Origin: Hyphococcus sp.
GTDB lineage: Bacteria; Pseudomonadota; Alphaproteobacteria; Caulobacterales; Parvularculaceae
NCBI GenBank assembly: GCA_021776295.1
Contig: JAJFGE010000018.1
Span: forward strand, 1-35,319
Direction of reading: 5' to 3'
Length of the DNA stretch: 35,319 nucleotides
The position numbers and the translations under genes are program-made. The notes under the pieces are model-generated. The model made no database searches and was not told where the DNA came from. It was given only the letters and a program-made list of their open reading frames with translations. This document shows positions 31,801 through 35,319 of this stretch, piece by piece (position 1 is the first letter of the stretch; every line of letters starts with the position of its first letter).

Positions 31801-33090
31801 ATGACCAATCCGCATTCCCTTCATGACCGTCACCGCGCCGTCCTGCCGAACTGGATGGGGCTTTATTATAAAGAGCCGATTTCATTGGTGGATGGAAACG
31901 GGCGGCGGGTCCGCGATTCCAATGGCAATGAGTATCTCGATTTCTTTGCCGGCATCCTCACCAATATGATCGGCTATAATGTTCCCGAGATTGTCGAGGC
32001 TATTCAGGATCAGGCGGGCAAGATTTTGCATACGTCGACGCTTTACCTGATCGAAAGCCAGATTGAGCTGGCGGAAGAAATCGCTGAGCTGTCCGGCATA
32101 GCTGATGCGCGTGTCTTCTTCACCAACTCCGGCAGCGAGGCCAATGATGCGGCCTTGATGCTGGCGACCGCTTACCGCAAATCGAACCAGATCCTTGCAA
32201 TGCGCTACAGCTATCATGGGCGCAGCTTCTCGACTGTGCCGGTCACTGGCCACTCGACCTGGTCGCCCTCATCGCTGTCGCCATTCATGGTGAATTATAT
32301 TCACGGCAGCTATCCCTATCGCAGCCCGTTCGGGCACATGTCGAAAGACGATTACATCAAGGCGTGCACGGATGATTTGCGTGAAATCCTCAGCGTTGCA
32401 ACCGCCGGCGATGTCGCCTGCTTGCTGGCCGAACCAATCCTCGGCGTTGGCGGGTTTGGCGCTCCGCCGGATGGTTTGTTCGGCGCGTTTTCTGAGGTTC
32501 TGAAAGAGCACGGTATTTTATTTATCAGCGACGAAGTGCAAACCGGATGGGGACGGACCGGAACCCATTTCTGGGGCTATGAGGCGCACGGATTTACGCC
32601 TGACATTCTCACCTTCGCCAAAGGCCTCGGCAACGGCCTTGCCATTGGCGGGCTTGTGGCGCGCGGCGACATTATGAATTGCTGGAGCGCCAGCTCGATC
32701 TCGACATTTGGCGGCAACCCGTTAGCGACACGCGGCGCGATTGCGTGTTTGCGCTACCTCAAAGACCATGAATTGCAAAACAATACATTGCAACGTGGCG
32801 CTGAGCTACGCGACGGCCTCGATACGCTGGCGGCGAGCGTTGATATTATTGGCGATGTCCGCGGCAAAGGGCTGATGCTGGGCATGGAGTTTGTCCAGCC
32901 GGGCTCAAAGGAGCCTAACCCGGAAGCTGCGTCAGCAATGCTGGAAGAAACCCGCGCGCGCGGTCTCCTCGTCGGCAAGGGCGGGTTATTCGGCAATGTC
33001 ATTCGCATGGCGCCGCCGATGACGCTGACCGCTGAAGAGGTTCTAGAAGGCGTCGATATTCTTGGCGCGGCGTTGAAAACGGTAAGCTAG
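31801..33090 (+). CDS. Class III aminotransferase (AGXT2-like)
   Basis: A 429-residue PLP-dependent class III aminotransferase. The phosphate-binding segment FFTNSGSEANDAALMLA lies near residue 105, the cofactor-stacking part YSYHGRSF near 140, the Asp that binds the pyridine nitrogen in LFISDEVQTGWGRTG near 243, and the PLP lysine in LTFAKGLGNGL near 275. The general pattern (aspartate aminotransferase family, alanine-glyoxylate aminotransferase 2 type) fits omega-amino acid or beta-alanine substrates, but the donor cannot be told. Codon usage is like that of its neighbours. It stands alone after the tRNA, with 170 bases upstream in which I see no clear promoter. Confidence 0.9.
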   Translation: MTNPHSLHDRHRAVLPNWMGLYYKEPISLVDGNGRRVRDSNGNEYLDFFAGILTNMIGYNVPEIVEAIQDQAGKILHTSTLYLIESQIELAEEIAELSGIADARVFFTNSGSEANDAALMLATAYRKSNQILAMRYSYHGRSFSTVPVTGHSTWSPSSLSPFMVNYIHGSYPYRSPFGHMSKDDYIKACTDDLREILSVATAGDVACLLAEPILGVGGFGAPPDGLFGAFSEVLKEHGILFISDEVQTGWGRTGTHFWGYEAHGFTPDILTFAKGLGNGLAIGGLVARGDIMNCWSASSISTFGGNPLATRGAIACLRYLKDHELQNNTLQRGAELRDGLDTLAASVDIIGDVRGKGLMLGMEFVQPGSKEPNPEAASAMLEETRARGLLVGKGGLFGNVIRMAPPMTLTAEEVLEGVDILGAALKTVS

Positions 33091-33157
33091 TGCAAAATCT
33101 GATGGTTTTGATAGTGTGCATAAGTCGATAATGGCCGACAGTTTTCGGGAGGAAAAT

Positions 33158-33706
33158 ATGCGTATATTGATCGTTGCTGCAATCGCCTCGAGCATACTTG
33201 CGGGCTGCGAACAAGCCACCGTAACCGAGCCATTGGCAACTGCTGAAACGTCGCAAAAACAAGAGACCGTCTCCCGCCATCTTGATGGCGCCAATGGGCG
33301 TGCGCTGTTTGTCGATAAGGGCTGCGTGATCTGTCATGCGGTGAACGGCGTCGGCGGCAGGGCGGCGCCGGCGCTTGATGCAGAGATTGGCGGGCAGGCG
33401 GTTGATCCGCTGGAATTTGCCGCGCGCATGTGGCGCGGCGCCCCGGCGATGATCGAGCTTCAAGCGGTGGAGCTTGGCTATTCGATTTCCCTCACCGCCG
33501 ATGAGATTGGCGACCTTGCCGCCTTTGCGGCCGATCGCGAGCAACAAAAAAACCTCACCGCGGATGATTTGCCTGAAACCATCAAAAACGGCCTTCTCGA
33601 TGAGCAATTTTGGGAAATCGAGGACTGGGACGGGTTCTTAAAAACCGGCCGCGAAGGCGACGAATTTGGTGATCCAGACCAACCCGACGAAGAGGCGCCG
33701 CAATAA
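33158..33706 (+). CDS. Cytochrome c-like lipoprotein
   Basis: A 182-residue monohaem c-type cytochrome attached to the membrane by a lipid. The lipobox is SSILAGC, with Cys near residue 13; a flexible linker follows to about residue 45. The haem motif CVICH lies in FVDKGCVICHAVNGVGGRAA, and a methionine in MWRGAPAM is the likely sixth ligand. After the haem domain an acidic C-terminal extension (EDWDGFLKTGREGDEFGDPD) ends the protein. GGGAGGA at 33148-33154 marks the ATG at 33158. Its electron partner is unknown; the nuo operon begins 148 bases downstream but need not be related. Confidence 0.88.
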   Translation: MRILIVAAIASSILAGCEQATVTEPLATAETSQKQETVSRHLDGANGRALFVDKGCVICHAVNGVGGRAAPALDAEIGGQAVDPLEFAARMWRGAPAMIELQAVELGYSISLTADEIGDLAAFAADREQQKNLTADDLPETIKNGLLDEQFWEIEDWDGFLKTGREGDEFGDPDQPDEEAPQ

Positions 33707-33854
33707 CCCCATTTGAGGCGAAGAAACTGCGGTTTTCGACCCCAGGCGAGCGGTTGGGCGTTGCGTTCTGGTGCGCAGCTTTCTAGTTTCCGGCAAGATC
33801 AACGGGCGAATCTCTACTGCCCGATAATCTCGCTTGTGATAGGAGCACCCCGCC

Positions 33855-34250
33855 GTGGCGACAGCCGATTTTCTGCTTAACTATCTGCCCATCGTGGTCT
33901 TCTTCGGCATTGCTATGGTGCTGGCGCTCGGCTTTCTAATCGCGCCGGCGATCATTGCGCCGTCGGACCCGGACCCGGAAAAGCTCTCGACTTATGAATG
34001 CGGCTTTAACGCCTTTGACGACGCCCGTATGAAGTTCGATGTCCAGTTCTACATCGTCGCGATTTTGTTCATTATCGTCGATCTCGATGTCGCGTTTTTG
34101 TTCCCATGGGCGGTGACGCTGTTCAATCCGGAGCTTGGCGCGACCCGTGATTTCCAGATTTTTGCCTTCTGGTCGATGTTCGTTTTCATCGCCGTCTTTG
34201 TGATTGGCTTTCTCTATGAATGGAAAAAGGGAGCGCTGGAATGGCGGTAG
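33855..34250 (+). CDS. nuoA: NADH-quinone oxidoreductase subunit A
   Basis: NuoA, 131 residues, a small membrane subunit of complex I. Three membrane helices are seen: [19 protein letters not shown], then [19 protein letters not shown] and [17 protein letters not shown]. The loop after helix 1 has the conserved [20 protein letters not shown] with the loop cysteine. The start is GTG at 33855 with AGGAG nine bases before it. It is the first gene of the operon, and its last ten bases overlap nuoB. Confidence 0.97.
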   Translation: MATADFLLNYLPIVVFFGIAMVLALGFLIAPAIIAPSDPDPEKLSTYECGFNAFDDARMKFDVQFYIVAILFIIVDLDVAFLFPWAVTLFNPELGATRDFQIFAFWSMFVFIAVFVIGFLYEWKKGALEWR

Positions 34251-34819
34251 ACGATAAGACAATGTCTACGCTTGCCTATGGCTCTGCGGCGCGCGTTGGC
34301 GCGCCCGGATACAACCCGACGGCGAAGGACCCGTTCTTCAATGAGCTGTCAGACCAGCTCGCCGACCGCGGCTTCCTCACCGCGCCGGCCGATGCGGTGA
34401 TCAACTGGGCGCGCACCGGTTCGCTCATGTGGATGACTTTTGGTCTTGCGTGCTGCGCGGTTGAAATGATGCAGGCGTCGATGCCGCGCTATGATGTGGA
34501 GCGTTTCGGCTTTGCGCCGCGCGCCTCTCCGCGCCAGTCCGACGTGATGATTGTCGCTGGCACGCTGACCAACAAAATGGCCCCGGCGCTGCGCAAGGTT
34601 TTCGATCAGATGCCGAACCCGCGCTATGTCATTTCCATGGGCTCATGCGCCAATGGCGGCGGCTATTATCATTATTCCTATGCGGTGGTGCGCGGCTGTG
34701 ACCGGGTCGTGCCGGTCGATATTTATGTTCCGGGCTGTCCGCCGACAGCAGAGGCGCTGGGCTATGGGATTTTGCAATTGCAGAAGAAGATCCGCCGTGA
34801 AGGCTCGATTGTTCGTTAG
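34241..34819 (+). CDS. nuoB: NADH-quinone oxidoreductase subunit B
   Basis: NuoB, 192 residues, the peripheral-arm subunit that carries the terminal Fe-S cluster N2, which passes electrons to quinone. The cluster ligands are visible: the Cys pair in [11 protein letters not shown] (near residue 67), one in [14 protein letters not shown] and one in [15 protein letters not shown]. About 30 residues of variable N-terminus precede the domain. The ATG at 34241 lies inside the 3' end of nuoA, with GGGAGCG upstream; a frame open further upstream runs through nuoA and is not used. nuoC follows after six bases. Confidence 0.98.
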   Translation: MAVDDKTMSTLAYGSAARVGAPGYNPTAKDPFFNELSDQLADRGFLTAPADAVINWARTGSLMWMTFGLACCAVEMMQASMPRYDVERFGFAPRASPRQSDVMIVAGTLTNKMAPALRKVFDQMPNPRYVISMGSCANGGGYYHYSYAVVRGCDRVVPVDIYVPGCPPTAEALGYGILQLQKKIRREGSIVR

Positions 34820-34825
34820 GGTAAT

Positions 34826-35319
34826 ATGTCTGAAGAACTCAAAGAACTAGGCGCGCATATCTCCGCTTCCATCGATAGTGATGTCCGTGACTGGCAGGTG
34901 GTGAATGGCGAGCTGACGGTGCGCGTGCGCGCGGACCGGATTGTTCAGGTGATGCAATTTCTGCGCGACGACCCGCTGGCGAAATTCCTTGTCCTGATTG
35001 ACCTTTGCGGCGTCGACTATCCAAACCGCGCCAAGCGCTTCGATGTAGTTTTTCACTTGCTGTCGATGCACAACAATACTCGCATTCGCGTCAAGGCGCG
35101 GGTTGGCGAGGGCGATACGATCCCATCGATTACCCGCGTCTTTCCTTGTGCGGACTGGTTTGAGCGCGAGGCCTTCGACATGTATGGCATCGTCTTTTCC
35201 GGCCACCCGGATATGCGCCGTATTCTGACCGATTATGGGTTTGAAGGCTATCCTTTGCGCAAGGATTTCCCGCTCACCGGGCATGTTGAAGTGCGTTACG
35301 ATGACGAGAAGAAGCGCGT
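34826..35319 (+). CDS. nuoC: NADH-quinone oxidoreductase subunit C (partial, runs off the window)
   Basis: The first 164 residues of NuoC, a 30-kDa peripheral-arm subunit that packs against NuoD. The conserved core [19 protein letters not shown] (near residue 110) and the following [17 protein letters not shown] are present. The gene is cut by the window end with the frame still open; about 30-60 residues are missing, unless it is fused to nuoD, which cannot be seen here. The ATG at 34826 follows the nuoB stop by six bases. NuoC and NuoD are probably separate here, as is usual in alphaproteobacteria. Confidence 0.96.
   Translation, partial: MSEELKELGAHISASIDSDVRDWQVVNGELTVRVRADRIVQVMQFLRDDPLAKFLVLIDLCGVDYPNRAKRFDVVFHLLSMHNNTRIRVKARVGEGDTIPSITRVFPCADWFEREAFDMYGIVFSGHPDMRRILTDYGFEGYPLRKDFPLTGHVEVRYDDEKKR

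Overview
The window looks like chromosomal DNA of a free-living, aerobic alphaproteobacterium. This is inferred from gene content: a TetR-controlled phenylacetate (paa) cluster, a PspF/PspABC envelope-stress locus, an ErpA-type Fe-S protein, separate nuoA-nuoB-nuoC genes, and family resemblance to alphaproteobacterial proteins. I cannot fix the order or genus; a marine hyphomonad- or parvularculid-like lineage is only a guess. Almost every gene is intact and packed into short operons.

Layout. 1-1405: AT-richer left end with a small coiled-coil protein and a surface lipoprotein. 1481-3889 (minus): sterol-desaturase-like hydroxylase, a secreted DUF1579-like protein, a small membrane protein and ndk. 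4023-5441 (plus): two small membrane proteins and erpA, with a palindromic intergenic repeat. 5549-8571: divergent pspF and psp operon, with a sigma-54 promoter, three GGT-N7-ACC boxes two helical turns apart that are probable PspF enhancer sites, and two extra tiny membrane proteins bracketing pspABC. 8690-9844: Ppx/GppA phosphatase. 9870-23893: complete phenylacetyl-CoA pathway. paaG-paaZ-paaK-paaR run leftward; paaI-paaJ and then paaA-DUF3291-paaB-paaC-paaD-paaE-(PaaA/PaaC-like)-paaH-paaF run rightward. PaaK activates phenylacetate, PaaABCDE epoxidises the ring, PaaG isomerises the epoxide to the oxepin, PaaZ opens and oxidises it, and PaaJ, PaaF and PaaH perform the beta-oxidation steps to acetyl-CoA and succinyl-CoA. 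Near-identical GACC-N4-GGTC operators lie at the two control regions.

24136-31407 (minus): copper-resistance island. It holds a metal-binding-domain-like protein, a MerT-like/anti-sigma reading frame, a CnrX-like periplasmic metal sensor, an ECF sigma factor, multicopper oxidase CopA, outer-membrane CopB, a Cu P-type ATPase, and a decayed methyltransferase. The order anti-sigma, sensor, sigma matches the cnrYXH metal-sensing module. Here it sits beside copper effectors, and its anti-sigma candidate carries a metallothionein-like hexacysteine cluster. That cluster, with a strong internal ribosome binding site inside a longer MerT-like frame, is the most unusual feature of the window.

31555-31630: tRNA with a CAU anticodon. 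31801-33706: class III aminotransferase and a cytochrome c lipoprotein. 33855-35319: start of the complex I operon (nuoA, nuoB, partial nuoC).
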